Shown here in pieces: positions 27,514 to 38,748 of a stretch of 64,000 nt of DNA. The notes beneath the pieces are model-generated. The model made no database searches, was not told the origin of the DNA, and worked only from the letters and a program-made list of their open reading frames with translations. Origin of the DNA: Piscinibacter gummiphilus (lineage in GTDB: Bacteria; Pseudomonadota; Gammaproteobacteria; Burkholderiales; Burkholderiaceae_C); the NCBI RefSeq assembly GCF_032681285.1, contig NZ_CP136336.1, forward strand, positions 5,133,001 through 5,197,000, written 5' to 3'. The translations under genes and the position numbers were made by a program. How positions within the stretch are numbered: position 1 is the stretch's first letter; every line of letters starts with the position of its first letter.

Positions 27514-27801
27514 ATGCAGATGCTCTACAACTCCGACAGCTTTGCCGTGTTGCAGTTCGACGTGGCCCACCAGGACGCACCGGCGATCGAGGGAGGCTCC
27601 GGCGGCGCGCTCACCCGTGGCGGCTACGAGATCGTCGACAAGTTCGCGCGCAAGGAAATCTTCATCGAAGGCGCGATGGCCGAGACCTTCAAGCTGGGCG
27701 TCGAGGCGCTGATCGAAGACCGCGAGCCGTCGGAAGAAGAGATCGACGACTACATCTCGCGCTACACCTCGCTGATGCAGCACCCGGTGGTGATGCACTG
27801 A
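27514..27801 (+). CDS. DUF3567-domain small protein
   Basis: This 95-residue protein matches the DUF3567 family, small acidic cytoplasmic proteins common in Burkholderiales. It opens with MQMLYNSDSFAVLQF and contains GGYEIVDKFARKEIFIEG and the acidic helix PSEEEIDDYI. A strong AAGGAG ribosome-binding site precedes the ATG. A hairpin covers part of that site and a terminator-like hairpin follows. The biological role is unknown; high expression is likely from the ribosome-binding site and family behaviour, which is inference. Confidence 0.85.
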   Translation: MQMLYNSDSFAVLQFDVAHQDAPAIEGGSGGALTRGGYEIVDKFARKEIFIEGAMAETFKLGVEALIEDREPSEEEIDDYISRYTSLMQHPVVMH

Positions 27802-27851
27802 GCGGCGACGACCGCCCCGGCACCGACGAATCCTTGGCTTGAAAAGGGCTT

Positions 27852-27896
27852 GCCATCCTGGCGCACGCTGCGCCAAGATGGCTGCGCAGTCTTTTT
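27852..27896 (+). terminator. terminator-like hairpin between DUF3567 and the AAA+ gene
   Basis: GCCATC-c-TGGCGCA (27852-27865) pairs with TGCGCCA-a-GATGGC (27869-27882) across a 3-base loop: 13 base pairs with one mismatch. A TTTTT run follows at 27892-27896. The 9-base gap before the T run is longer than in a textbook intrinsic terminator, so it may be a terminator or an attenuator in the leader of the AAA+ gene. Confidence 0.6.
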
Positions 27897-27914
27897 CTCG
27901 CGGGAGCTTCGTCG

Positions 27915-30221
27915 ATGGCGACCGTTCACCCTGACGCACGGATGGTGTTGTCACCCGGCCTGAAAGAGGCGCCGGTGCTCGACCGCATGTGTTCCCAGTT
28001 CGTGCTCACGCTGACGGTGCGGCACGCTGGGCGCTTCAATGTGCGCCGCGACTGGAACGGCCTGCTCGCCCTCACCGGCAAGCACCTGGTGTGGCCCGCC
28101 ACGGTGCTCGCACGGCTGCGCGCCTTCCTCAACAAGCGCTGCAAGGGCAACGAACACTGGCACGGCCACGAAGCGCTCGCCGACGCCGCCTTCATGCAGC
28201 GCCACGGTGCCTGGAACGGCCCCTATGAAGAAGGCACGCTCTTCTTCTACATCGACGAATACATCAAGGACGCACCGAAAGACCTGCTCTCGGTGCTGGG
28301 CGCGACTGCCGATTGGCTCGACCGCAGCCTGAAGAAGGAATCGACCCTCGTCCAGAAGAACATCGACGCGCTCGCCGGCCTCTTGCAGCTCAACCCCGCC
28401 GAGCGTGCGCTGCTGCTCTACGGAACATTGGCCCGCTACCAGCGCGACCTGCGCGGTCTGCTGGTCGAGTTCAAGGTGTCGAACGCGCAGGAGGCCTACG
28501 CCGCCATCGCCGCGGTGGCCGGCGTCAACGAGCAGGACGTCGCCGAGGCCCTGCGCGCCGGCTCGCGGCTCGAACGCACCGGCATGGTCGAGAACCTCAT
28601 CTCGGAGCACAACATCACCGACCTCGCCGACCTGATGAAGGTGAGCGAGCAGCTGCCGCCGGTGCTGATGCGCCACTACGAAGGCCCGTCCGACCTGATG
28701 GCCGTCTTCACACGCCCGGCCACCAAGAGCGAGCTGACGGCGGCCGACTTCCATTTCGTCGGCGACGACCAGCAGGTGCTGACCTCGCTCTTGCGCAACG
28801 CGGTGGCGCGCAAGTCGCCCGGCGTCAACGTGCTGCTTTACGGGCCGCCCGGCACTGGCAAGACCGAACTCGCGAAAGTGGCCGCGCAGGCCGCCGGCCT
28901 GCAGCTCTACGAAGTGGAATACGCCGACCGCGACGGCAACTCGCTCTCGGGCCGCGACCGCTACCGCTCGCTGCAGATCAGCCAGGTTTTCCTCAAGGGC
29001 AGCCCGCAGGTGGCGCTGCTCTTCGATGAGGTGGAAGACGTCTTCCCGCCCATCTCGACCGACGCCGCGCAGCTGATGGCGCGGCTCGACACCGGCGACG
29101 GCGCCGTCTCGGGCAGCGTGAGCGGCAAGGCCTGGGTCAACCAGATCCTCGAGACCAACCCGGTGCCGGTGATCTGGGTCACCAACCGCATCGAGCAGAT
29201 CGACCCGGCCTTCCGGCGCCGCTTCCAGTACCACCTCGAACTCAAGAGCCCGCCGCCCGGCGCGCGCGAGGCGCTGGTGACGAAGGCGCTCGACGGTGTC
29301 GACGTGTCGAAGGACTTCATCGCGCGCCTCGCCGAACGGCGGGCGTTGACACCGGCGCAGGTGCGCACCGCCGTCAAGTTCGCCAAGCTCGCGGCCGACG
29401 ACGCCCACGGGCCGGACGTGGAGGCGCTGATCGAGCGCCAGCTCGTCAATGCCGACAAGGCGCTTGGCAGCCACGGCCAGCAGCGCCCAGCGCGGCGCGT
29501 GGTCACGCAGTACGACCTGAGCCTCGTGCACACCGAGTCGCGCTTCGAGCTGCCGCGCATCGTGGAAGCCCTGCGCCGCAAGGGCCACGGCACGTTGTGC
29601 TTCCACGGCGCGCCCGGCACCGGCAAGACGGCGCTGGCCGAATACATCGCGCAGGCGCTGCAACGGCCGCTGATGGTGCGGCAGGCCTCCGACCTCGTGA
29701 GCAAGTTCGTCGGCGAGACCGAGGCCAACATGGCGCGCATGTTCGAAGAGGCGCAGAGCGAAAACGCGGTGCTGCTGCTGGATGAGGCCGACAGCTTCCT
29801 GCGCAGCCGGCGCATGGCCGAGCGCAACTACGAGGTCACCGAGGTCAACGAGATGCTGCAGGGCATGGAGCGCTTCACCGGCGTCTTCATCTGCACCACC
29901 AACCTCTTCGACGAGCTCGACGAAGCCGCGCTGCGCCGCTTCAGCTTCAAGATCCGCTTCCTGCCGCTCACACCCGAGCAGCGCGAGCGCATGTTCGTCA
30001 TCGAGGCGCTGGAGGGCCAGGCCGATCTCTTGACCGCTGAGCAGACCACGCGCCTGCACAAGCTCGACGCCCTCGCCCCAGGCGACTTCGCGGCCGTCAA
30101 GCGCCAGATCGACGTGCTGGGCGTCGCCTTCAGCCCCGATGAATTCCTCTCGCAACTGGAGGCCGAGCACCGGGTCAAGCCCGAGGTGCGACGGCGGCGC
30201 GAGATCGGCTTCCTGCACTGA
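27915..30221 (+). CDS. tandem AAA+ ATPase of unknown function
   Basis: The 768-residue protein has about 300 N-terminal residues with no recognised domain, then two AAA+ modules. The first has Walker A GPPGTGKT at 310-317 and Walker B LLFDEVEDVF; the second has APGTGKT at 566-572, Walker B LLLDEADSFL, and the VSKFVGETEANMARMFEEA region with sensor and arginine-finger segments (RRMAERNYEV, ALRRFSFKIRF). This layout suggests a double-ring or remodelling ATPase. Similar proteins are annotated only as AAA family ATPase or ATP-binding protein. No substrate, protease or adaptor gene is adjacent. A hairpin with a T run lies in its leader. Confidence 0.8.
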   Translation: MATVHPDARMVLSPGLKEAPVLDRMCSQFVLTLTVRHAGRFNVRRDWNGLLALTGKHLVWPATVLARLRAFLNKRCKGNEHWHGHEALADAAFMQRHGAWNGPYEEGTLFFYIDEYIKDAPKDLLSVLGATADWLDRSLKKESTLVQKNIDALAGLLQLNPAERALLLYGTLARYQRDLRGLLVEFKVSNAQEAYAAIAAVAGVNEQDVAEALRAGSRLERTGMVENLISEHNITDLADLMKVSEQLPPVLMRHYEGPSDLMAVFTRPATKSELTAADFHFVGDDQQVLTSLLRNAVARKSPGVNVLLYGPPGTGKTELAKVAAQAAGLQLYEVEYADRDGNSLSGRDRYRSLQISQVFLKGSPQVALLFDEVEDVFPPISTDAAQLMARLDTGDGAVSGSVSGKAWVNQILETNPVPVIWVTNRIEQIDPAFRRRFQYHLELKSPPPGAREALVTKALDGVDVSKDFIARLAERRALTPAQVRTAVKFAKLAADDAHGPDVEALIERQLVNADKALGSHGQQRPARRVVTQYDLSLVHTESRFELPRIVEALRRKGHGTLCFHGAPGTGKTALAEYIAQALQRPLMVRQASDLVSKFVGETEANMARMFEEAQSENAVLLLDEADSFLRSRRMAERNYEVTEVNEMLQGMERFTGVFICTTNLFDELDEAALRRFSFKIRFLPLTPEQRERMFVIEALEGQADLLTAEQTTRLHKLDALAPGDFAAVKRQIDVLGVAFSPDEFLSQLEAEHRVKPEVRRRREIGFLH

Positions 30222-30273
30222 TACCCGGCCCAGCCCCGGTCTGGCGCGACATCCGTCACGCTCGGCGTGCACC

Positions 30274-30295
30274 CCCCGCATCAACCCCGCATCAA
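30274..30295. repeat. tandem 11-bp direct repeat
   Basis: CCCCGCATCAA occurs twice back to back (30274-30284, 30285-30295), about 55 bases before the start of the GGDEF-EAL gene. A period of 11 bp puts both copies on the same face of the helix, as for some activator sites. Confidence 0.6.
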
Positions 30296-30349
30296 GCTTC
30301 GGCCTGCGGTGGCCGATAAAACCCGAACGACGGTCTTCCCGAGGATTCG

Positions 30350-32497
30350 ATGGACGAGGCTTTTCTGAAGTGGGGGTTCCGCGCCGAGCTATGGGCCGCC
30401 TCTGCAGCAATGGCCGTGTTCGCCGCCTATGTCGCGCTCGATCTCGCGCGTGGGGTGTCGTCGCGCCATACCTCGACCGCGCTGCGTGCCGGCCTCGCTT
30501 CGGCCATCGCCCTGGGCGCTGGCACCTGGGCCGCCCATTTCATCGCCGTCGCCAACGAGCCCCTGCCCTTCGCCATGGGCTACCACGGCGGCTGGGTGCT
30601 GGCGTCGCTGGCGCTGGCCCTCGTGAGTTCGCTGGTGGGGGTGCACATGAGCGCGCGCCCGCAACTGGGCGTCGGCCGGGTCACGATCGCAGCGCTGGTG
30701 CTTGGCCTCGGCGCCTGCGGCGTGCCGGCGCTCGGCCTGCTGGCCTTGCAGCTCTCGCCGGCCCCGCAATGGAACGTGCTGCTGCTGGCCGGCGGCGCCC
30801 TGGCCGCGAGCCTCTTCGCGGGCCTGGCCCTGGCGCTGGTGGCCGCGCAGCGCCGCCGCCGCCCGCACCTGGGCCTGCTGTGGCAGGCGTGCGTCGCGCT
30901 CGGCCTTGGGGGCGCCATCTCCATCGGCAACGCGGCCGTGCTGCACGCCGCCTCGGTGCCCTTGCTCACGCTGTCGTTCGCCGCCAGCCGCACCACACCG
31001 GCCACCGTGGCGGCACTGGCCGCCCTCGGCGTGCCAGCGCTGCTGGCCTTGTTGCTCATGACCTCGGTGCTGGAAGGGCGCTTTCGCCGCCTGCTGCGGC
31101 GCACGCGTGATGAGGTCAAACGCGCTGCGCAGACCGACCGCCTGACCGAACTGCCCAACCGCTCGATGGTGGAAGAGGCGCTGCAGGTCGCCGCCGTGCG
31201 CGCCGACCGCCAGAAGCACCGCCTGGCGCTGGTCTTCCTCAATGTCGACGGGCTGAAGGCGGTCAACGAATCCTTTGGCCAGTCGACCGGCGACGCGGTG
31301 CTGCGCGAAGTGGCCCAGCGCCTGCGCAAGGTGGCGAGCAGCAACGACGTGATCGCCCGCGCCGGGGGCGATGAATTCGTGCTCCTCCTCGAAGGCAACC
31401 CGACTCAGCAGGACGCCACCCACATGGTGGAGCGCATCCTCGGCGGCATGAACGAGCCCTGCCGCATCGACGACCACGAGATCTCGGTCTCGTGCACCGT
31501 GGGCGTGGCCATCTACCCCGAGCACGGCAGCGCGACAAGGCTCATCGCCCACGCCGCCGCCGCGATGCGCTATGCCAAGCGCACGGGCGGCGCCAGCCAC
31601 GCGCTGTTCGAAGAGCGCATGGTGGCCGGCTCGCGCGACCAGGTGGAGCTGCTGCAGGACCTGCGCCGCGCCGTCGCGCACAACGAACTCACGCTGCACT
31701 ACCAGCCCAAGATCCATGCGCCGAGCGGCCAGATCACCGGCGCCGAGGCGCTGATGCGCTGGAAGCACCCGCAGCGCGGCATGGTGGGGCCGCACATCTT
31801 CATTCCGCTGGCCGAGCGCTACGGGCTCATCAATTCGCTCGGCAACTTCCTCATCGAAGAGGTGTGCCGGCAGATCCGCGCCTGGCGCGACAACGGGCTG
31901 CGCATGCGGGTGGCGATCAACCTCTCGGTGCACCAGCTGCGCCAGGCCGACTTGGTGGAGCGCATCCTCGACGCGCTGGAGCGCCACCACATCGACCCGG
32001 CCCTGCTCACCTGCGAGATCACCGAATCGGCGGCGATGGACGACACGCGCGTCACGCTGCAGGTGATCGAGCGCCTGTCGGCCATTGGCGTGCACCTGTC
32101 GATCGACGACTTCGGCACCGGCTATTCGTCGCTGTCGTACCTGCGGCAGTTGGCGGCCGAAGAGCTGAAGATCGACCGCAGCTTCGTGTTCGACCTGGAG
32201 ACGAGCGCCGATGCACGCGCCATCGTCGACGCCGTGGTCAAGCTCGCGCAGGCGCTCGGCCTGAAGGTCGTGGCCGAAGGGGTGGAGACCGAGCAGCAGC
32301 AGGAGATCCTGCGCCAGCTCGGGTGCAACGAACTGCAGGGTTACCTCTTCGCCAAGCCGATGCCGCCCGAGGCGCTGATGCTGTGGGCGATGAACGACGA
32401 AGGACCGCGGGCGCTGGACTTCCGGCCCTCGCTCTTCGGCGACACGCTGCCGCAGTCGATCCTGCCGGCCGAAGCGGCGAACAGCGCCGGGACTTGA
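30350..32497 (+). CDS. membrane GGDEF-EAL cyclic-di-GMP protein with divergent MHYT sensor
   Basis: The 715-residue protein has a multi-helix membrane domain (about 10-245) resembling MHYT sensors, then GGDEF and EAL domains. The cyclase signature is intact as AGGDEF (GGDEF at 339-343), and the EAL motif is intact at 466-468 (AEALMRW) with the [14 protein letters not shown] and DRSFV segments of active phosphodiesterases. In the sensor only the first repeat keeps a recognisable WAAHFIAV; the histidine and methionine of the second and third repeats are largely lost. Both output domains look catalytically competent. metH1 follows after 22 bases. Confidence 0.88.
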   Translation: MDEAFLKWGFRAELWAASAAMAVFAAYVALDLARGVSSRHTSTALRAGLASAIALGAGTWAAHFIAVANEPLPFAMGYHGGWVLASLALALVSSLVGVHMSARPQLGVGRVTIAALVLGLGACGVPALGLLALQLSPAPQWNVLLLAGGALAASLFAGLALALVAAQRRRRPHLGLLWQACVALGLGGAISIGNAAVLHAASVPLLTLSFAASRTTPATVAALAALGVPALLALLLMTSVLEGRFRRLLRRTRDEVKRAAQTDRLTELPNRSMVEEALQVAAVRADRQKHRLALVFLNVDGLKAVNESFGQSTGDAVLREVAQRLRKVASSNDVIARAGGDEFVLLLEGNPTQQDATHMVERILGGMNEPCRIDDHEISVSCTVGVAIYPEHGSATRLIAHAAAAMRYAKRTGGASHALFEERMVAGSRDQVELLQDLRRAVAHNELTLHYQPKIHAPSGQITGAEALMRWKHPQRGMVGPHIFIPLAERYGLINSLGNFLIEEVCRQIRAWRDNGLRMRVAINLSVHQLRQADLVERILDALERHHIDPALLTCEITESAAMDDTRVTLQVIERLSAIGVHLSIDDFGTGYSSLSYLRQLAAEELKIDRSFVFDLETSADARAIVDAVVKLAQALGLKVVAEGVETEQQQEILRQLGCNELQGYLFAKPMPPEALMLWAMNDEGPRALDFRPSLFGDTLPQSILPAEAANSAGT

Positions 32498-32519
32498 CAC
32501 GGTTTCTACAATCGAGGGC

Positions 32520-33572
32520 ATGAACGCCCCGACTGTCTACACCCGCGCCCAGGCGCTGCCCGAGATCCTCAAGAACCGCATCGCCATCCTCGACGGCGCG
32601 ATGGGCACGATGATCCAGCGCTACAAGCTGACCGAAGAGCAGGTGCGTGGCGAGCGCTTCAAGGACCACGGCAAGGACCTGAAGAACGACTCCGACCTGC
32701 TGGTGATCACGCAGCCTGATGTGATCCGCGAGATCCACGAGCAGTACCTCGCGGCGGGGGCCGACATCGTCGAGACCAACACCTTCGGCGCCACCACCGT
32801 CGCGCAGGACGACTTCGCGCTCGGCCACCTGGTGCGCGAGATCAACCTCGCGGCCGCCAAGCTGGCGCGCGAGGCCTGCGACAAGTACAGCACCCCCGAC
32901 AAACCACGCTTCGTGGCCGGCGCCCTCGGCCCGATGCCGCGCACCGCGAGCATCAGCCCCGACGTGAACGACCCGGGCGCCCGCAACATCACCTTCGACG
33001 AGCTGCGCGAGGCCTACCTCGAGCAGGCGCGTGCACTGCTGGAAGGCGGGGTCGACCTCTTCCTCGTCGAGACCATCTTCGACACGCTCAACGCCAAGGC
33101 CGCGGTGTTCGCGCTCGACGAGCTGATGGAGGAGACCGGCGAGCGCCTGCCGGTCATCATCTCCGGCACGGTGACCGACGCCTCCGGCCGCATCCTCTCC
33201 GGCCAGACGGTGACGGCCTTCTGGCACAGCGTGCGCCATGCCAAGCCGATTGCCGTCGGCCTCAACTGCGCGCTGGGGGCGGCGCTGATGCGCCCGTACA
33301 TCGAGGAGCTCTCGAAGGTCGCAGGCGACACCTTCATCAGCTGCTACCCCAACGCCGGCCTGCCCAACCCGATGAGCGACACCGGCTTCGACGAGACGCC
33401 AGAGATCACCGGCGGGCTGCTGGAAGAGTTCGCGAAGTCGGGCTTCCTCAACATCGCAGGCGGCTGCTGCGGCACGACCCCGGCGCACATCGCCGAGATT
33501 GCCAGCAAGGTGTCGGCCTATCGGCCGCGGGCGAAGCACGACCCGCTGTTCAGCGGCCTGATCGCCGCCTGA
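32520..33572 (+). CDS. metH: methionine synthase, homocysteine-binding half (MetH1)
   Basis: This 350-residue protein is the zinc-dependent homocysteine S-methyltransferase module of cobalamin-dependent methionine synthase. It opens with [11 protein letters not shown] and has ETNTFGAT. The three zinc cysteines are Cys250 (GLNCALG), Cys316 and Cys317 (GGCCGTTP), matching the spacing of E. coli MetH (247, 310, 311). The stop falls at a domain boundary, so this is a true half gene and not a frameshift: the folate, cobalamin and reactivation domains are encoded by a second gene at 35.8 kb. Between the halves lie two minus-strand genes, so coexpression must come from separate promoters or readthrough. 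Confidence 0.93.
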   Translation: MNAPTVYTRAQALPEILKNRIAILDGAMGTMIQRYKLTEEQVRGERFKDHGKDLKNDSDLLVITQPDVIREIHEQYLAAGADIVETNTFGATTVAQDDFALGHLVREINLAAAKLAREACDKYSTPDKPRFVAGALGPMPRTASISPDVNDPGARNITFDELREAYLEQARALLEGGVDLFLVETIFDTLNAKAAVFALDELMEETGERLPVIISGTVTDASGRILSGQTVTAFWHSVRHAKPIAVGLNCALGAALMRPYIEELSKVAGDTFISCYPNAGLPNPMSDTGFDETPEITGGLLEEFAKSGFLNIAGGCCGTTPAHIAEIASKVSAYRPRAKHDPLFSGLIAA

Positions 33573-33576
33573 GCGA

Positions 33577-34782
33577 TCACGCGAGGCTCAACAGCTTTTC
33601 CATGTTGAGCCGCACGCGCACCTCCTGAGGGGCCACACCGCCCGTCACGTCGTGCGGGCGCAGTCGGGTGTCGCGCACCGTCGGCTCGACGAGCGGCGTA
33701 CCGCTCTTGCTGACGATGCTGGCCACCTTCGGCGTCTTGGCATGCGTGCCGCGCCGCAACACCACCGCGACTTCGCCACTCGACAGCTGCACGAAACTGC
33801 CCGGCGGGTAGATGCCAGTCGCCTGGATGATGGCCTTGCCGGCTTCGTCGGCCTGCTGGTGCTCGTCGAGATACGCGGCCTTGATGGCGGCCGAGGCGGC
33901 GAGCGCTGGCCGTGCACGGCGCATGCTCAGGCGGGCGGAGAAGATGTCGGCGCGCTGCAGCAGGCGGGCCAGCTGCAGCCCGGCGCTCTGGCCCGACAGG
34001 GGGCCCGGCGTGGTGGCGTGGTGGTGCTCCACGGCTTCGAGCCACAGCGCGTCGGTCACGCCGGCCTGCCGCAGGCAGACCACGGCGCGATCGGCGTGGT
34101 TGTCGATCAGCGCGCGCTGCTGCGGCGCGGGAGGCTCTTCCTGCAGGGCGAGCTGGTCCTGCAGCGTGGTCATGGCGATGTTCATCGTCAGCGCGGCGCA
34201 GCGCAGCGAGTGCCGCATCTCCGGCGTGAACGAGGCGATCTGGCGCGCGGCCAGCTCGCACAGCACCGCGACCAGCAGGCTGTGCGTGACGCTGTAGTGG
34301 TGGGCGTCGCTGCAGGTCGCCTGCACGAGCAGCAGCAACGCCCTGTCGGCGTCGGATTCGGTCAGCGCCAGCACCTCGGCCTGGAACCTGTCGAGCTTGG
34401 CGAGGAAGTCGGCCGGGGCCGGCGTCTGCAGCAGCGCCCGGCCGCGCATCTGCAGGTTGGCCCAGGCGGTGACCGGATCGACCGCCACGGCCGCCGGGCC
34501 GCTCGTACCCATCACGACCTCGCCCACTTCGGCGCGGGCCATGTGGCCGAGCTTGGCGTTTTGCCGCAGCATGGAATCGAGCTTGCCGGCCAGCGCCCGC
34601 CTGAGCAGGTCGCCTTCGAGTTCGTCGACGTAGAGCGCGCGCGACACCAGGCGCTGGCGCTGCTCTTCGGTGGCCACCAGCACCCCCTTGGCCAGCAGCA
34701 GGTGGCCGGTGGCGTCGCGCACCGACACCGGCGCCGGATGGCCGGTGCGCAGGATCTCGGGTGGCAGCTGGATGACGGGCAT
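33577..34782 (-). CDS. degenerate HD-GYP-domain protein
   Basis: The 401-residue protein has an N-terminal segment like that of many HD-GYP proteins (MPVIQLPPEIL, GHLLLAKG) and a C-terminal tail ending YPPGSFVQLSSGEVAVVLRR, both typical of the cyclic-di-GMP phosphodiesterase family. The catalytic residues are lost: the HD(I)GK segment reads TMNIAM at about 199-204 and the HHE..DG.GYP segment reads EHHHATTPG at about 252-260. Metal binding and hydrolysis are therefore unlikely; a binding or scaffolding role is possible. It is convergent with metH1, with 4 bases between the stops, and lies 88 bases after the OmpA-like gene. Confidence 0.75.
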   Translation of the reverse strand: MPVIQLPPEILRTGHPAPVSVRDATGHLLLAKGVLVATEEQRQRLVSRALYVDELEGDLLRRALAGKLDSMLRQNAKLGHMARAEVGEVVMGTSGPAAVAVDPVTAWANLQMRGRALLQTPAPADFLAKLDRFQAEVLALTESDADRALLLLVQATCSDAHHYSVTHSLLVAVLCELAARQIASFTPEMRHSLRCAALTMNIAMTTLQDQLALQEEPPAPQQRALIDNHADRAVVCLRQAGVTDALWLEAVEHHHATTPGPLSGQSAGLQLARLLQRADIFSARLSMRRARPALAASAAIKAAYLDEHQQADEAGKAIIQATGIYPPGSFVQLSSGEVAVVLRRGTHAKTPKVASIVSKSGTPLVEPTVRDTRLRPHDVTGGVAPQEVRVRLNMEKLLSLA

Positions 34783-34870
34783 GGTGGTCGTGGGAATCCG
34801 GGCCCCGGAACCGGGCACCCTGTTTGGGATTTCGACCCGCTCGCCTCGAACTTGAGGCAGGCGCCCGGGC

Positions 34871-35494
34871 TTACTTCGCAGTGGTGGTGGCGCCGACGCG
34901 CGGCTTCTCACCCACCAGGATCTCGACGCGCCGGTTGGTCGCGCGTCCGGCCTCGTCGTCGTTGCTGGCCAGCGGGTCGCGCGAGCCGCGACCGGCCACG
35001 GCGATGCGCACCGGCGACATGCCGCGTGCCACGAGCCAGTCGCGGGTGCTGGCGGCGCGGTCGAGCGAGAGCGCGTCGTTGGCAGCCGGCGCGCCCTTCG
35101 AATCGGTGTGGCCGACGATGCGCAGGTCGGCGGTCGGCAGGCCGCGCAGCGAGACCACGATCTTGTCGAGCAGGGCCGTCGCGCCCGGCTTCAGCGCCGA
35201 ACGGTTGGGCTGGAAGCTCAGGTCGCCGGGCAGGGTGATCCAGATGCGCTCGTCGGTGGTGCGGGCCACCGACACGCCGGTGCCGCTCAGCGCGCTGGTG
35301 AGTTGGCGCTCGGCGGCTTCCATCTGCGGCGAGAAACCCTTGCCGTCGGTCGAGCCCTTGCCATACACCGGGCCGGCAGCCGAGCCGGGCACGGCCGCGG
35401 TCGCCGGCGGCACGGCCTTGGGCGGCGGCGAGCCGCAGCCGGCGGCGAGGAGGGCCGCGCACAGCGCGGCGAGAAACGGGCGGGCAAACGTCAT
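34871..35494 (-). CDS. OmpA-family lipoprotein
   Basis: The 207-residue product has a lipoprotein signal peptide with lipobox LLAAGC (acylation near Cys20) and a C-terminal OmpA-like peptidoglycan-binding domain (about 95-200). The domain contains LSFQPNRSALKPGA, IVGHTDSKGAPAANDALSLDRA and NRRVEILV, with the conserved Asp and Arg that bind diaminopimelate. It is probably anchored in the outer membrane and holds peptidoglycan. ATG 35494 is chosen to give a normal signal peptide. The gene sits between the two halves of metH, on the opposite strand. Confidence 0.88.
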   Translation of the reverse strand: MTFARPFLAALCAALLAAGCGSPPPKAVPPATAAVPGSAAGPVYGKGSTDGKGFSPQMEAAERQLTSALSGTGVSVARTTDERIWITLPGDLSFQPNRSALKPGATALLDKIVVSLRGLPTADLRIVGHTDSKGAPAANDALSLDRAASTRDWLVARGMSPVRIAVAGRGSRDPLASNDDEAGRATNRRVEILVGEKPRVGATTTAK

Positions 35495-35655
35495 GGTGCG
35501 GTCGATTTTGGTGACGAGCGGCGATTGGAACGCCGGTAACCCCGTCGGGTTCAGGGCCGCTCCCCGGGCTTGTAACCAGGTGCTGGGCCGGGGGTGAGGC
35601 ACGACGGGCACGATGTGCGGGTATCGCACGCGGGCCGGCGCCGCTAAACTTCGTG
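35495..35655. other. intergenic region with divergent promoters (OmpA-like gene and metH2)
   Basis: This is the upstream part of the only gap longer than 300 bases (35495-35827). It carries no gene. On the plus strand TAAACT at 35645-35650 is a plausible -10 box that would start transcription near 35657, exactly at the 5' end of the riboswitch; no good -35 is visible. GTGCG-ggtat-CGCAC at 35615-35629 is a small perfect inverted repeat just upstream. The promoter of the OmpA-like gene must lie on the minus strand here but was not recognised. Confidence 0.5.
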
Positions 35656-35736
35656 GCTTCCAAGGAGCGTTGCGACGGCGCCCGGCTTCGCCTCAGAAGC
35701 CAGCGCCGCCAGGCTTGGAAGCTCGCAACGACGCTC
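35656..35736 (+). promoter_or_regulatory. S-adenosylhomocysteine (SAH) riboswitch upstream of metH2
   Basis: The RNA has the full SAH riboswitch layout. P1 is a perfect 9-bp helix (GCTTCCAAG 35656-35664 with CTTGGAAGC 35714-35722). The conserved GAGCGTTGC (35665-35673) follows immediately and pairs with GCAAC-ga-CGCTC (35725-35736) to form the pseudoknot. The internal stem is GGCGC 35677-35681 with GCGCC 35703-35707, capped by GGCTTC 35684-35689 with GAAGCC 35696-35701. Known SAH riboswitches in beta- and gammaproteobacteria precede ahcY, metH and metE and turn them on when SAH builds up. Here the target is metH2, 91 bases downstream. Confidence 0.88.
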
Positions 35737-35827
35737 GCCCCTGCATGCCCCGATTCCAACGATCGCACGCATGCGCCACGGGTGAGCACCACGGCGCATG
35801 CGCAGTCAGTTCCATCGAACCCACGCC

Positions 35828-38566
<2,739 letters not shown>

Positions 38567-38596
38567 CACGACCGCCCTTTCATCCACTTACACACG

Positions 38597-38621
38597 ATGC
38601 ACACCCTCGCAAGGTGTGCAT
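38597..38621. repeat. 9-bp inverted repeat between metH2 and the DUF1800 gene
   Basis: ATGCACACC (38597-38605) and GGTGTGCAT (38613-38621) are perfect inverted repeats around a 7-base spacer, 31 bases after the metH2 stop. No T run follows, so it may be a 3'-end stabiliser, a weak terminator or an operator for the downstream operon. Confidence 0.55.
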
Positions 38622-38748
38622 GAATCGACACCAATTGCCCTGTTGCGAGAGGTAAGCCTTTCGCGGGTTGCCAACTATTCACGCTTTTGCGCAGCGCGTG
38701 AACCGAACAATGCCCCTCCAAGCATGACGACATGCGGAGGAGGGGATC

